Positions 1 to 7,712 of a stretch of DNA of 64,000 nt are shown here, in pieces. How positions within the stretch are numbered: position 1 is the stretch's first letter; every line of letters begins with the position of its first letter. The stretch is from CAYOWQ01 sp964407695 (GTDB lineage: Bacteria; Planctomycetota; Phycisphaerae; Phycisphaerales; SM1A02): NCBI GenBank assembly GCA_964407695.1, contig CAYOWQ010000010.1, forward strand, positions 77,563 through 141,562, read 5' to 3'. The position numbers and the translations under genes are program-made. Below the pieces are notes generated by a model. The model ran no database searches, was not told the DNA's origin, and was given only the letters and a program-made list of their open reading frames with translations.

Positions 1-248
1 ATGCCCATCGCAAGGCCGGCAAACACCGCGACCCCGCCAAGATAGGCAATGGGTTCCTTGTGATGTTTTCGCACCTGATCGGGCTTGTCGATGATGCCAT
101 GTCTCACCGCGATCCGTCGCACGATGGGCGTCAGCAGGAGCGTGGTCAGGAAGGCCACGATGAAAATAACGGAGTAGCCGTTCAGCAACTCGATCGACGT
201 GACAGGGAGCGTCGGAATCGCAGGAGGATGTTGTGCGGGCACGGTCAT
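1..248 (-). CDS. WecA/MraY-family glycosyl-1-phosphate transferase, N-terminal fragment
   Basis: The first 82 codons are visible on the minus strand; the rest lies beyond base 1. The start is the ATG at 248. It shows a hydrophobic first membrane segment (about residues 25-42), then the family signature as D-K-P-D-x-x-R-K-H-H with P-I-A-Y-L-G-G after it, typical of the first cytoplasmic loop of UDP-GlcNAc/MurNAc undecaprenyl-phosphate transferases. Such enzymes move a sugar-1-phosphate from a UDP-sugar onto undecaprenyl phosphate in the inner membrane and so start glycan synthesis. The start overlaps the stop of the upstream epimerase by four bases (ATGA), so the two are probably translationally coupled. 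The 8-residue linker and single GG favour the WecA/TagO branch over MraY, but the fragment is too short to name it. Confidence 0.8.
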   Translation of the reverse strand, partial: MTVPAQHPPAIPTLPVTSIELLNGYSVIFIVAFLTTLLLTPIVRRIAVRHGIIDKPDQVRKHHKEPIAYLGGVAVFAGLAMG

Positions 249-1249
249 TGTGGGCCGGAACGAGCCTCCTGATGGCGCTGCAACTCCAAGGAAAGATCAA
301 GAATGGTTCGTTCAAGGGGTATATCGGCCGAGAATCCGATCTCGCTGCGAATACGAGTCAGGTCGGGCTGGCGCCGCCTCAGGTCATCGAAGCCGGTGGA
401 AAATGCCTCCTCGTAGGGAGTCATGACAATTGGAGAGTCGCTGCCCAGCGTCGTCTTGACCAATTCAGCCAGCTCAAGAATGGTCAGCGAGCGATCGCTT
501 CCAATGTTGAACACTCGTCCGCGACACGTCCGACTCGTCAGCAACCTGGGAAGAGCCGGCACCACGTCCCGGACATCACAGAAGCATCGGCTCTGTCGGC
601 CGTCACCATGAACCTCAAGGGGGGCGCCGGTCATCGCCGCAGCGACGAATCGGGGCAACACCATCCCGTAGTCGCCGACCTGTCGAGGTCCGACCGTATT
701 GAAGAATCTGGCGATCACGACCGGAAGGCCGTACTCCTTGAAATACGCCAGCGCGAGATACTCATCGATCGCCTTGGAGCAGGCGTATGACCAGCGGCTG
801 AAGATTGTCGGACCGTACATCACATCGTCGTCTTCAGAGAACGGTGTCTTCGTACTCTTGCCGTAGACCTCGCTGGTCGAGGCGATCAGCGTGGGAATCT
901 GATCCTTCACCGCAAACCGGAGTACTGCAGAAGTCTCGTTCACGTTGGTTTCGATCGTGTCAATTGGGCGCTCGATCACAAGACGAACGCCCACGGCCGC
1001 CGCGAGGTGATACACCGCCTGAAATCGATTTCCACGGAGTTCGAACAGCCGGTCGGTCACTGATCCGCCAAGGACGGTAAGCCGGCTCTGATCAAGGTGT
1101 TCGAGGTTGCTCCAACGCCCCGTCGAGAAGTTATCGATGACGACAACCGATTCCCCTTGTGACTGGAGGTGTGCCGCGAGGTGTGACCCGATGAATCCCG
1201 CGCCACCCGTAATCAGCGAACATCGCGTCGGGGATACGGGGGCGCTCAT
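245..1249 (-). CDS. NAD-dependent epimerase/dehydratase (extended SDR)
   Basis: This is a 334-residue protein from the ATG at 1249. The open frame continues upstream, but the Rossmann motif G-G-A-G-F-I-G begins about 12 residues after this Met, as expected. Y-A-C-S-K supplies the catalytic YxxxK, and R-F-F-N-T-V-G-P-R-Q is the usual substrate-loop motif of UDP-glucose 4-epimerase, UDP-glucuronate decarboxylase and dTDP-glucose dehydratase relatives. The protein should convert a nucleotide sugar in the cytoplasm. It overlaps the WecA-type transferase downstream by four bases, suggesting an operon for cell-surface glycan precursors. The exact substrate cannot be read from the sequence. UDP-glucuronate decarboxylase or an UDP-hexose epimerase are the main candidates. 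Confidence 0.88.
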   Translation of the reverse strand: MSAPVSPTRCSLITGGAGFIGSHLAAHLQSQGESVVVIDNFSTGRWSNLEHLDQSRLTVLGGSVTDRLFELRGNRFQAVYHLAAAVGVRLVIERPIDTIETNVNETSAVLRFAVKDQIPTLIASTSEVYGKSTKTPFSEDDDVMYGPTIFSRWSYACSKAIDEYLALAYFKEYGLPVVIARFFNTVGPRQVGDYGMVLPRFVAAAMTGAPLEVHGDGRQSRCFCDVRDVVPALPRLLTSRTCRGRVFNIGSDRSLTILELAELVKTTLGSDSPIVMTPYEEAFSTGFDDLRRRQPDLTRIRSEIGFSADIPLERTILDLSLELQRHQEARSGPQ

Positions 1250-1458
1250 GGCGATTCGGTGCGAGGGGTGAGGTCGAAGAGTGGCCGCGAAACACTGAGG
1301 GCCCGACCGAATACGACAGGATCGCCGGGCCGGTTCGAGGCCGCTCCTCAAGGGGAGGAAACCCCGATCATAGATCGGCCGACCGGGCCGGTGTCATGAG
1401 CGTATCAGGACAGCGATCGGCAGCCGAGACCCGAGGTCACAACGCGAATTCGGCGAAT

Positions 1459-1977
1459 TCACCGGGTCGGTGAAGTCCGGTGCGGCGAATACCGGAATGG
1501 ACTCTGGCCCGTGACGGAACGATAGAGCCTCAGGTGCCACATTCGCTCGTGGGGCGATACCACTCCATTGATTCGAATCCACGTATCGAACGGCATGGAC
1601 AGGAACATGCCCGATTGTCGGTAGCCCTCAAGGAGCCTTCGGAACTTCGCTCGAATCTGATCCGGCGGCTGCGGCGGAGGCTGCCGATTTTCAACCTCAA
1701 CCGTGTGATTCTGGTTCTGCTGGAGAGCCGGGCCACCGAGGTTTGGACCGTCAAATCCAAATTCAAACCCACCGGTAAGCAGCGGCGGCTCCTGGCCTGA
1801 ATGCGCCGACGGCGATGCCGGATCCGACGCTGATGGCGAAGGCGGAGCAGGGATTGGTGGAGGAGCATCGCGATCAGGATTCGGTGTGGTATTGTCACCC
1901 GGCGAAGTTCCGGCAATGCACACCGAAGCCATCACGGCGGTTGCGAGGACGAGAATTGCGGTGGTTGATTTGATCAT
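1459..1977 (-). CDS. Hypothetical secreted Pro-rich protein
   Basis: A 172-residue protein from the ATG at 1977. The frame extends further upstream without resembling protein, whereas this Met begins a signal peptide (MIKSTTAILVLATAVMASVC with likely cleavage near A-G-T). A Pro/Ser/Asp-rich low-complexity stretch follows (residues about 28-60), then a short region with Q-P-P-P-Q-P-P and a compact C-terminus rich in Arg and aromatic residues. No family is recognised. It lies 14 bases after the XRE/TPR regulator on the same strand and could be its co-transcribed partner. The coding assignment rests on the signal peptide and codon pattern only. Confidence 0.55.
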   Translation of the reverse strand: MIKSTTAILVLATAVMASVCIAGTSPGDNTTPNPDRDAPPPIPAPPSPSASDPASPSAHSGQEPPLLTGGFEFGFDGPNLGGPALQQNQNHTVEVENRQPPPQPPDQIRAKFRRLLEGYRQSGMFLSMPFDTWIRINGVVSPHERMWHLRLYRSVTGQSPFRYSPHRTSPTR

Positions 1978-1991
1978 TGGGGTCGAAGGTG

Positions 1992-3248
1992 TCAATCGTC
2001 TCGGATCACTCGCGCTGCGCGAAGAATGCGCCATGCAGTCGTTCGGAACGAGGGAAACCTTCCCATCGTTCCAGTCAGCGTGCAGAGGTCCTCTTGGTCC
2101 ATGACCCAGTCGGATTCGACACCCGTCCAATCGCCCAGGCGTCGACGCCGCTCAAACTCCATTGTCAACACACGCTCTCGAAGGGCCCAATTGCCGAGTC
2201 GTTCGGCAATCTCATCGGCCTTGTTCGTGAAAACAGCCATGCACTGTTGCAACTGCCGCTCGTCCTTCAGATGGCGAAGTGCAACATTGCATCCAAAGAT
2301 GCACCACCAGCCGAACGACTCAAGCCACGGGCCCTTGGGCGCGTCCTCGGCCTCAAGATCGATCAGCTTGTCCAGCCCCGAAATGAATTCCTCGATGACG
2401 CTTTCGCCGTCTCGCTCTCCCAACCGGGCGTGTGTTTCCATGATGGCGCCCTGGCAGGTGTTCGAAATGGCGAGATACGAGTCCAAATTCAGCCGTTCAC
2501 CCAGCTCGCGATACATCGTCTGGGCTTCCACCAGGTCGTCGCGGCCCATCCTGGCATGGCGGCGGGCCTCGTCGCCGTCCGTGTCCGCCAGCTGCCGAAG
2601 ACAATTCCCGCGAACATATTTGGCAAATGCAAGAATCTGCCGCTGCGCATCGGAAGCGGGCGGCTCGATCTGGAAGTGCTCGATCAGATCAGTCGACACG
2701 CCCTTGGCTTCATAGAGCTGGCCAAGCATGTAATACGCATTGGCGAGGTTGCCGCGAAGACGAAGTCGACGCTCCAGCGGCGCATCAATCTCCTTGAGCC
2801 CGCGCTGAACCGCCTCCAATGCGCTGTTGTAGCGCCCCATGCCGTCCCATCCACCCGATTCACGATTGCAGGCACGGGCGCGCTCCTCAGCGGACGTCGC
2901 GGCGGCAAACGCCTTCTGCGCCAATGAGACCATCTGGGAATACTCGCCGCGCTCGTAGGCCCCAAAGGCGGCACCATCCAGTGCTCGAAACTCCTTGTTC
3001 TCAGCGCTGAACTCCGCCGGACCACCGGTCTCGCTGCACAGGTCCTTCACGACGTCCTCGACCGGCCAATCCAAAGCCTCGGCCAACCGAATCACCAGAT
3101 CAAGCTTGGGGATCCCACTCTCCGGAACGAGGTTGCTCGGGTCTCTGCCCAGCCACTCCGCGAGTTTGCGATTGTTCCAACCGCGATACGCTTGAGCCAA
3201 GGCCAGAAGTTCGTGCAACCGGTCTTTTCGCGGCATTGACGACGGCAT
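1992..3248 (-). CDS. XRE-type HTH regulator with TPR-like repeats
   Basis: A 418-residue cytoplasmic protein. The ATG at 3248 is preceded by a good ribosome site (GAGAGGAACG), so the longer frame is not used. Residues about 8-66 form a Cro/XRE-like helix-turn-helix (W-N-N-R-K-L-A-E-W-L-G-R, then K-L-D-L-V-I-R-L-A-E-A-L-D-W). The rest is helical with TPR-like spacing (A-F-G-A-Y-E-R-G-E-Y, N-L-A-N-A-Y-Y-M-L-G-Q-L-Y-E-A-K). This build resembles Rgg/PlcR-type sensors, where the TPR part binds a peptide or other ligand, but similarity to a named regulator is not clear. A palindrome overlaps its predicted promoter, consistent with autoregulation. Confidence 0.72.
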   Translation of the reverse strand: MPSSMPRKDRLHELLALAQAYRGWNNRKLAEWLGRDPSNLVPESGIPKLDLVIRLAEALDWPVEDVVKDLCSETGGPAEFSAENKEFRALDGAAFGAYERGEYSQMVSLAQKAFAAATSAEERARACNRESGGWDGMGRYNSALEAVQRGLKEIDAPLERRLRLRGNLANAYYMLGQLYEAKGVSTDLIEHFQIEPPASDAQRQILAFAKYVRGNCLRQLADTDGDEARRHARMGRDDLVEAQTMYRELGERLNLDSYLAISNTCQGAIMETHARLGERDGESVIEEFISGLDKLIDLEAEDAPKGPWLESFGWWCIFGCNVALRHLKDERQLQQCMAVFTNKADEIAERLGNWALRERVLTMEFERRRRLGDWTGVESDWVMDQEDLCTLTGTMGRFPSFRTTAWRILRAARVIRDD

Positions 3249-3290
3249 CGTCGTTCCTCTCGCTGTGGTGCTGATCGCACCATCCCTTGC

Positions 3291-3331
3291 ACTATAAGCC
3301 AACTTCACGCGAACGCCAGCGTCTTGGCGTT
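3291..3331 (-). promoter_or_regulatory. Predicted promoter with overlapping palindromic operator
   Basis: On the minus strand a -10 hexamer TATAGT occupies 3296-3291, about 43 bases before the start codon of the XRE/TPR gene. A perfect inverted repeat, AACGCCA-N6-TGGCGTT at 3312-3331, covers the -35 position 16-17 bases upstream. The placement suits an operator of the adjacent HTH protein. The plus-strand reading is followed by T residues and could fold as a hairpin with a terminator-like end, but no plus-strand gene precedes it. Confidence 0.45.
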
Positions 3332-3680
3332 TTTTCCACGCCTAGCAAAAGTCCCTGCTTCCACATTCTCCGCAATTAATTTCGGGGCGGTTCCATTTTG
3401 CCCGTACGCTCCCGGCGTGTTGGTTCTGGTCCGAACAACCCTCTGACGAAATGCACCCCTTGGTACGCCGAATGCTCCACTCTGCACAGGATTGGTCCGA
3501 GAACTCCGGCTCTCATGCGACTGAAACCGTCAATGACATGAGATCCGACGCTCCCGCCTCCCTGATCCAGCAAGCTCACGAGCCTCGGCCAAGGCCAAGA
3601 GTGCTTACCACGGTCTCGTCATCTCCTTCGCGCTTCGCCCGGCCTGATCGCCTGGTGAAGCGTTCCACCAGCACACTCTG

Positions 3681-3731
3681 ACCGGTTATCCGTGGCCCCC
3701 GCACCTCGAGGCGGGGGCCCGGTAAGCCGGT
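3681..3731 (+). promoter_or_regulatory. Long GC-rich hairpin upstream of PilZ gene
   Basis: GGCCCCCGC (3694-3702) pairs with GCGGGGGCC (3711-3719) across an 8-base loop. The flanks ACCGG and CCGGT extend the structure imperfectly to about 50 bases. No T-tract follows, so it is not a standard intrinsic terminator. It lies 82 bases before the PilZ start and may be a leader element. Confidence 0.4.
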
Positions 3732-3812
3732 GGACGGCATAGATCGACTCGATCCGGACGGATCGTCGGCGAAGCAGTGGCTCCAAGGCACCCTGCATTC
3801 GACGCTCCATCC

Positions 3813-4121
3813 ATGCTTCACGACGCCAAGCTGTCGGCCCCGACATCTGTAGATCGACGCTCCGGCGCCCGCGCAGCGCTTCCGCTGGAAATCACCATGC
3901 TCTGGCACTTCGATCCCACCGAGGTCCTGCGATTCTCCGCCGTAGACGTCAGCGATGGCGGTATGAAGCTCCGCACATCGACCCCCCTCGTCGAAGGCAT
4001 GACCGGTATGGTGCTCAATCTCCTGCCCAAGGGCGAGCCGGTGAACCGTGCGGCCATGGTCGTCTGGGTGCGTCCCGTCGCGAACGACAACGGCTACGAG
4101 GCCGGGCTTCGATTCTTCTGA
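3813..4121 (+). CDS. PilZ domain protein
   Basis: A single-domain protein of 102 residues from the ATG at 3813 (a GTG at 3777 would add 12 residues; neither has a clear ribosome site). The c-di-GMP binding signature is complete: R-S-G-A-R (RxxxR, residues 16-20) and D-V-S-D-G-G ([D/N]xSxxG, residues 45-50), followed by the beta-barrel with hydrophobic strands ending in Y-E-A-G-L-R-F. Such stand-alone PilZ proteins usually pass a c-di-GMP signal to a partner protein. The 3' end overlaps the convergent NUDIX gene by 28 bases. The target process is unknown. Confidence 0.82.
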   Translation: MLHDAKLSAPTSVDRRSGARAALPLEITMLWHFDPTEVLRFSAVDVSDGGMKLRTSTPLVEGMTGMVLNLLPKGEPVNRAAMVVWVRPVANDNGYEAGLRFF

Positions 4122-4702
4122 TCGGTCGCCCCGGTTCCGCGCGACCTGGCGTGATCCGTCGAGCCCGCGGTTGATTCCACGACCGTCCACGTGAACGGGT
4201 CATGGGTGCAATCAATGTGTGCCATGAAGAACCCGCCGCGGTGGGCCTGAACATTCGGCCACATGACCTTTCGGTCAGTCTCCGGAATCGGCAGATTCGC
4301 AACGTCGCTGAGTCGCACCCATTCCAAGCGTCCTTCGTCAAAGTCGTCCCAGGCGATCTCTTCCGGCTCGACCAGTCGGGTCACCTCGAACAAGAAGATC
4401 AGCCAGTGAGTCTCGCCCTGGTAGCCTCGCTCCGAAACGATTCCGGACAGTCGAATCTCATCGGGCCTCAGGTGAAGGTCCGCTTCCTCCCGAATCTCGC
4501 GCAGGGCACACTCGTGCGGCCCTTCGCCTTCCGCAGCCTCCAGCTTGCCGCCGATCGGCGAGTACATGTCGATGTTCGGAGCCTTGCGCCGATGCAGCAG
4601 CAGCACTCGTCCCTGCGCATCGTACAGGTAGCACAGCACCGCAATCTTGTAGGGCAGTGAGGTGATCGAGGTGCCGGCGTTCGAAGACGCGGTTCCCGTC
4701 AT
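4094..4702 (-). CDS. NUDIX hydrolase
   Basis: A 202-residue cytoplasmic protein. The NUDIX box is present around residues 51-76 (G-G-K-L-E-A-A-E-G-E, then A-L-R-E-I-R-E-E-A-D-L), with two extra residues between the first Gly and the first conserved Glu and Asp in place of the last Gly. A strand with H-R-R-K-A-P-N-I-D-M-Y-S-P-I-G precedes it. The core metal-binding R-E-x-x-E-E is intact, so hydrolysis of a nucleoside diphosphate derivative, for example an oxidised dNTP, is likely; the substrate is not readable. The start overlaps the dapA stop by four bases (ATGA), so the two are coupled. The last 30 residues are Ser/Thr/Arg-rich and probably disordered. Confidence 0.85.
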   Translation of the reverse strand: MTGTASSNAGTSITSLPYKIAVLCYLYDAQGRVLLLHRRKAPNIDMYSPIGGKLEAAEGEGPHECALREIREEADLHLRPDEIRLSGIVSERGYQGETHWLIFLFEVTRLVEPEEIAWDDFDEGRLEWVRLSDVANLPIPETDRKVMWPNVQAHRGGFFMAHIDCTHDPFTWTVVESTAGSTDHARSRGTGATDQKNRSPAS

Positions 4703-5607
4703 ACCGATGCAGGCTCTCGCCGAGGCGACAGGTCGAATCGCACCAGCAATTCACCGATCTGCTTGAACATCTCTGAACTGCCACGGCACATCGGCAGGCG
4801 AAGCATGCCCGTATCGCGGCCGAGCAACTCCATTGCCGCCTTCACCGGAATGGGATTCGTATCCAGCGAAAGCAGCCCGCGGCACAGCGGAAACAGCTCG
4901 GCATGGAGTTGCCGTGCCCTGGGCCAATGGTCGCCATTGAACGCATCACACAGCCCCTGGACCCGATCCGGAACGAGGTTGCTGACGACACTCACCACCC
5001 CAACGCCACCGACCGACGCAAAAGGCAGCGTCATCGTGTCGTCGCCCGACAGCAGCTGAATGTCGCACCGCTGCAGAATCTCGCTTGCCGAATCCGTCGA
5101 GCCCGTCGCCTCCTTGATGGCGCGAATGTTGGGATGCCTTGCAAGTCGCTCCACGGTCGCCGGCGTGAGCGCTACGCCGCAGCGCCCCGGAATGTTGTAG
5201 AGCACGATCGGCAGCGGCGCTGCATCCGCCACCGTCATGAAATGCCGGTACAGCCCTTCCTGCGACGGTTTGTTGTAGTACGGATTCACCTGGAGCGATG
5301 CGTTGGCGCCGGACGCCGCGGCGAACTTGTGCAGGTCGGCCGCGTGCGACGTGTTGTTTGAACCCGCCCCGGCGATCACGTGAAGACCCAGCGGCCTGGC
5401 GATCTCAATGGTGCGCTCGATCAACTCGCACTGCTCGGTATCCGAAAGTGTCGGGCTCTCGCCGGTGGTTCCGGCAGGCACCACGCCCCGAACTCTGCCA
5501 TGCGCTTGAAAGCGGATCTGCTCGTCAAGCCGGTCAAAGTCAATGGCTCCGCCATCGGACGTAAACGGGGTCACAATGGCGGTATACGCGCCGTGAAAAT
5601 TCATCAT
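4699..5607 (-). CDS. dapA: 4-hydroxy-tetrahydrodipicolinate synthase
   Basis: A 302-residue aldolase-superfamily TIM barrel that condenses pyruvate and aspartate semialdehyde, the first committed step of lysine/diaminopimelate synthesis. G-T-T-G-E (46-50) binds pyruvate, Tyr137 lies in L-Y-N-I-P-G-R, and the Schiff-base Lys165 lies in I-K-E-A-T-G. An AAGGTG ribosome site lies seven bases before the first of two consecutive ATG codons, so 5607 was chosen. Its stop overlaps the NUDIX start by four bases. Length and motifs are those of a normal DapA. Relatives such as N-acetylneuraminate lyase are less likely because of the G-T-T-G-E and K-E-A-T-G-S pattern. Confidence 0.93.
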   Translation of the reverse strand: MMNFHGAYTAIVTPFTSDGGAIDFDRLDEQIRFQAHGRVRGVVPAGTTGESPTLSDTEQCELIERTIEIARPLGLHVIAGAGSNNTSHAADLHKFAAASGANASLQVNPYYNKPSQEGLYRHFMTVADAAPLPIVLYNIPGRCGVALTPATVERLARHPNIRAIKEATGSTDSASEILQRCDIQLLSGDDTMTLPFASVGGVGVVSVVSNLVPDRVQGLCDAFNGDHWPRARQLHAELFPLCRGLLSLDTNPIPVKAAMELLGRDTGMLRLPMCRGSSEMFKQIGELLVRFDLSPRREPASV

Positions 5608-5702
5608 GAGATCACCTTGGAAAAAGTCGATTTCCGCGCCCCAAGTCTACGCCGCAACCTTCGTCGCTGCGGGACGCGAGATCTCCCGTCTCAATCCGCG
5701 GC

Positions 5703-7466
5703 TCATCCTGTCCACTGCGAAAGCAGCAGACCAAGGTCGGCTCCGTCCACATGGTGATCGTTGTTCAGGTCCACGTACAATTCGAGGCCGTTCAGCGGTT
5801 GCTCCCAGAAGCTCAGCAGAATTCCCAAATCCGCGCCGTTGACCTGACCGTCCACGTTGAAATCGCCGGGAACGGGCGAGATCACATTCATCCGCTGGTT
5901 CACCGGAACATTGGTCATGGTCTTCGTATACCCCCGCGGCCATCGAATCGTTAACTCGTCAATCACGGCGGCATCCCCCAGCCCAAGGTGCACCGCAAAC
6001 TCGCTGGTGCCAAGGAAGCTTGGCCCCCCGTCCATGACGTCAACGTACGTCTTGCCTCCCACGATTGCCGTGACCTTGACGCCGAATCCATCCGCCGGCA
6101 GCAACGGATTGTTCGAGGTGTCGAAGGTCAGGAAGAGCCACGAGCCTGGCGCCGGCGAATCGTTTCGATAGAACTTGAACGGGTCATTGTTGAACCCCAG
6201 CGCAAGATCAAGGTCGCCGTCGAGATCGTAGTCCAGCCACGAAATCGTTCGTCCCTCCGCGGCCACCACCAGTCCGCACAGTTCACTGATTTCAGAGAAG
6301 GTCCCCGAGAGGTTGTTGGGCCAGGCGCTGTCGTTGCGATAGACGTATTCCGGCTCAAGCCCGAACTCTGCCGATCCGGTTCGACCGTTTACCTCGACAA
6401 GGTCAATCAAGCCGTCCTGATCAAGGTCAACACCGACGGTGCCCCAACCCCAGCCGCCGTCATCAACGCCCGCATCCTGCGCAATCTCCAGATAAAGGTG
6501 CGCGGCATCATTCATATAGAGCTTGTTGCCCTCGCCGGCTGCGGGGTTTGGGTTGTCGAGATAGATCGAGGTCACGTACCAGTCGAGTCGGCCGTCACCA
6601 TCGAAATCGGCCACGGTTTGGCCCATCCCGTTCTGGTCTTTCCCCGTTCCGGATGCCAGCGTGTAATCCGAAAACGTCCCGTTTCCCTCGTTCTTGAAAT
6701 ATCGACTCGTCTTGAAGTCGGCCGAAACCAGAAGCTCCGGCCATCCATCCTCGTCCATGTCGGCAAAGCAGCTCTGGAACCCGGCCATTGCCGTCTGAAA
6801 CACGCCCGCCTCGGTGGTCACGTTCGTAAACGTTCCGTCCCCGTTGTTGCGAAACAGCTTGTTGGCCTGTGAAGACGTAACCCACGCACACACGTAGAGG
6901 TCAAGGTCGCCGTCAAGGTCGTAGTCACCCCACGACGAACCGTAACCGCTTGGGGTCGACGGCGGCATCGAGGTAAAGGCCAATCCCGCTGTCGCCGCAA
7001 CATCCGTAAACGTCCCGTTCCCGTTGTTGTGATACAGAATGTTCTTGCCGTGCTGACCCTTGTTGTCGGTCCCGTTGCCGAAACTCGTGATGTACAGGTC
7101 GATCCAGCCATCCTTGTCATAATCCGCGGCCGAGACGCCGCAGCCCGCATGGACCTTGTTCACCCCCCAAAGGCGAGCTTGGTTTACAAACGTGCCGCGG
7201 CCGGTGTTGATGAACAGTCGGTCCGCCTCGATCCCGCCCAAGAGCACAAAAATGTCCGGGAAGCCGTCGCGATTGAAATCTCCAACGGCAACACCCGACG
7301 GCATGAATTCCTGGAATCCCGGAACCGCCAGCGCAGCCGTCTTGTGCATGAAGGCAACGCCGATCTGATCCGAGACCTCGCTCAGCAGAATCTGAGCCTG
7401 GGCCATGTTCCCCACAGCGCCAAGTGCAAAGACCCACAATGTTCCGCCCCACCCGTTCCCATTCAT
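5703..7466 (-). CDS. Secreted FG-GAP/ASPIC-UnbV protein with C-terminal dockerin-like module
   Basis: A 587-residue exported protein. The ATG at 7466 has GGAG six bases upstream and starts a signal peptide ending near A-Q-A-Q. The body (about 35-430) is a run of FG-GAP/VCBS repeats with calcium-loop patterns D-F-N-R-D-G-F-P-D, D-Y-D-L-D-G-D-L-D-L and D-L-D-Q-D-G-L-I-D, as in integrin-like beta-propellers. An ASPIC/UnbV domain follows (about 440-520; H-L-G-L-G, R-W-P-R-G). The last 60 residues are a paired dockerin-like module (D-F-N-V-D-G-Q-V-N-G-A-D-L-G and D-L-N-N-D-H-H-V-D-G-A-D-L-G). The likely role is surface adhesion or scaffolding; no enzymatic residues are seen. Confidence 0.85.
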   Translation of the reverse strand: MNGNGWGGTLWVFALGAVGNMAQAQILLSEVSDQIGVAFMHKTAALAVPGFQEFMPSGVAVGDFNRDGFPDIFVLLGGIEADRLFINTGRGTFVNQARLWGVNKVHAGCGVSAADYDKDGWIDLYITSFGNGTDNKGQHGKNILYHNNGNGTFTDVAATAGLAFTSMPPSTPSGYGSSWGDYDLDGDLDLYVCAWVTSSQANKLFRNNGDGTFTNVTTEAGVFQTAMAGFQSCFADMDEDGWPELLVSADFKTSRYFKNEGNGTFSDYTLASGTGKDQNGMGQTVADFDGDGRLDWYVTSIYLDNPNPAAGEGNKLYMNDAAHLYLEIAQDAGVDDGGWGWGTVGVDLDQDGLIDLVEVNGRTGSAEFGLEPEYVYRNDSAWPNNLSGTFSEISELCGLVVAAEGRTISWLDYDLDGDLDLALGFNNDPFKFYRNDSPAPGSWLFLTFDTSNNPLLPADGFGVKVTAIVGGKTYVDVMDGGPSFLGTSEFAVHLGLGDAAVIDELTIRWPRGYTKTMTNVPVNQRMNVISPVPGDFNVDGQVNGADLGILLSFWEQPLNGLELYVDLNNDHHVDGADLGLLLSQWTG

Positions 7467-7646
7467 GGCAAGCTCCGTATTCCAAACCACAGACTCCGGG
7501 CTTCCCCATGGCCAGAGGAGTCAAACCACATTCCTCGTACAGAAGTCCGCGTCCGAGAAGTTCTCAGATACGAAGCCCTGCATTCCTCGAACCTACTGTA
7601 GCACGACACCTCCACTGATCCAGACAATTCAACCGTCTGGAACAAC

Positions 7647-7675
7647 GAAAAATGCCCTGCTTTGCAGCAGGGCAT
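7647..7675 (-). terminator. Intrinsic terminator of the DUF1573 gene
   Basis: A perfect 10-bp stem (ATGCCCTGCT, 7652-7661, with AGCAGGGCAT, 7666-7675) encloses a four-base loop. Read on the minus strand it is followed by TTTT. It lies 37 bases beyond the stop codon at 7713. Confidence 0.85.
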
Positions 7676-7712
7676 CAGATCACGATCCGTGATTCGCTCG
7701 TGGCGTCAGGGA

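Larger units (their letters stand above)
3249..3812. other. Intergenic region between divergent genes
   Basis: This 564-base stretch separates the divergent XRE/TPR and PilZ genes. It contains the palindrome and -10 described separately (3291-3331) and a long GC-rich hairpin (3681-3731). The short open frames here have no protein-like composition. No RNA gene is recognised in the remaining 350 bases. Confidence 0.5.

Noticed and set aside
3451..3681. A 76-codon frame upstream of the PilZ gene
   Set aside because: No ribosome site, no conserved pattern, and Ser/Arg/Pro-rich composition typical of non-coding GC-rich DNA.
5988..6872. A 294-codon plus-strand frame opposite the FG-GAP gene
   Set aside because: It is antisense to intact calcium-loop repeats and has no protein-like features.
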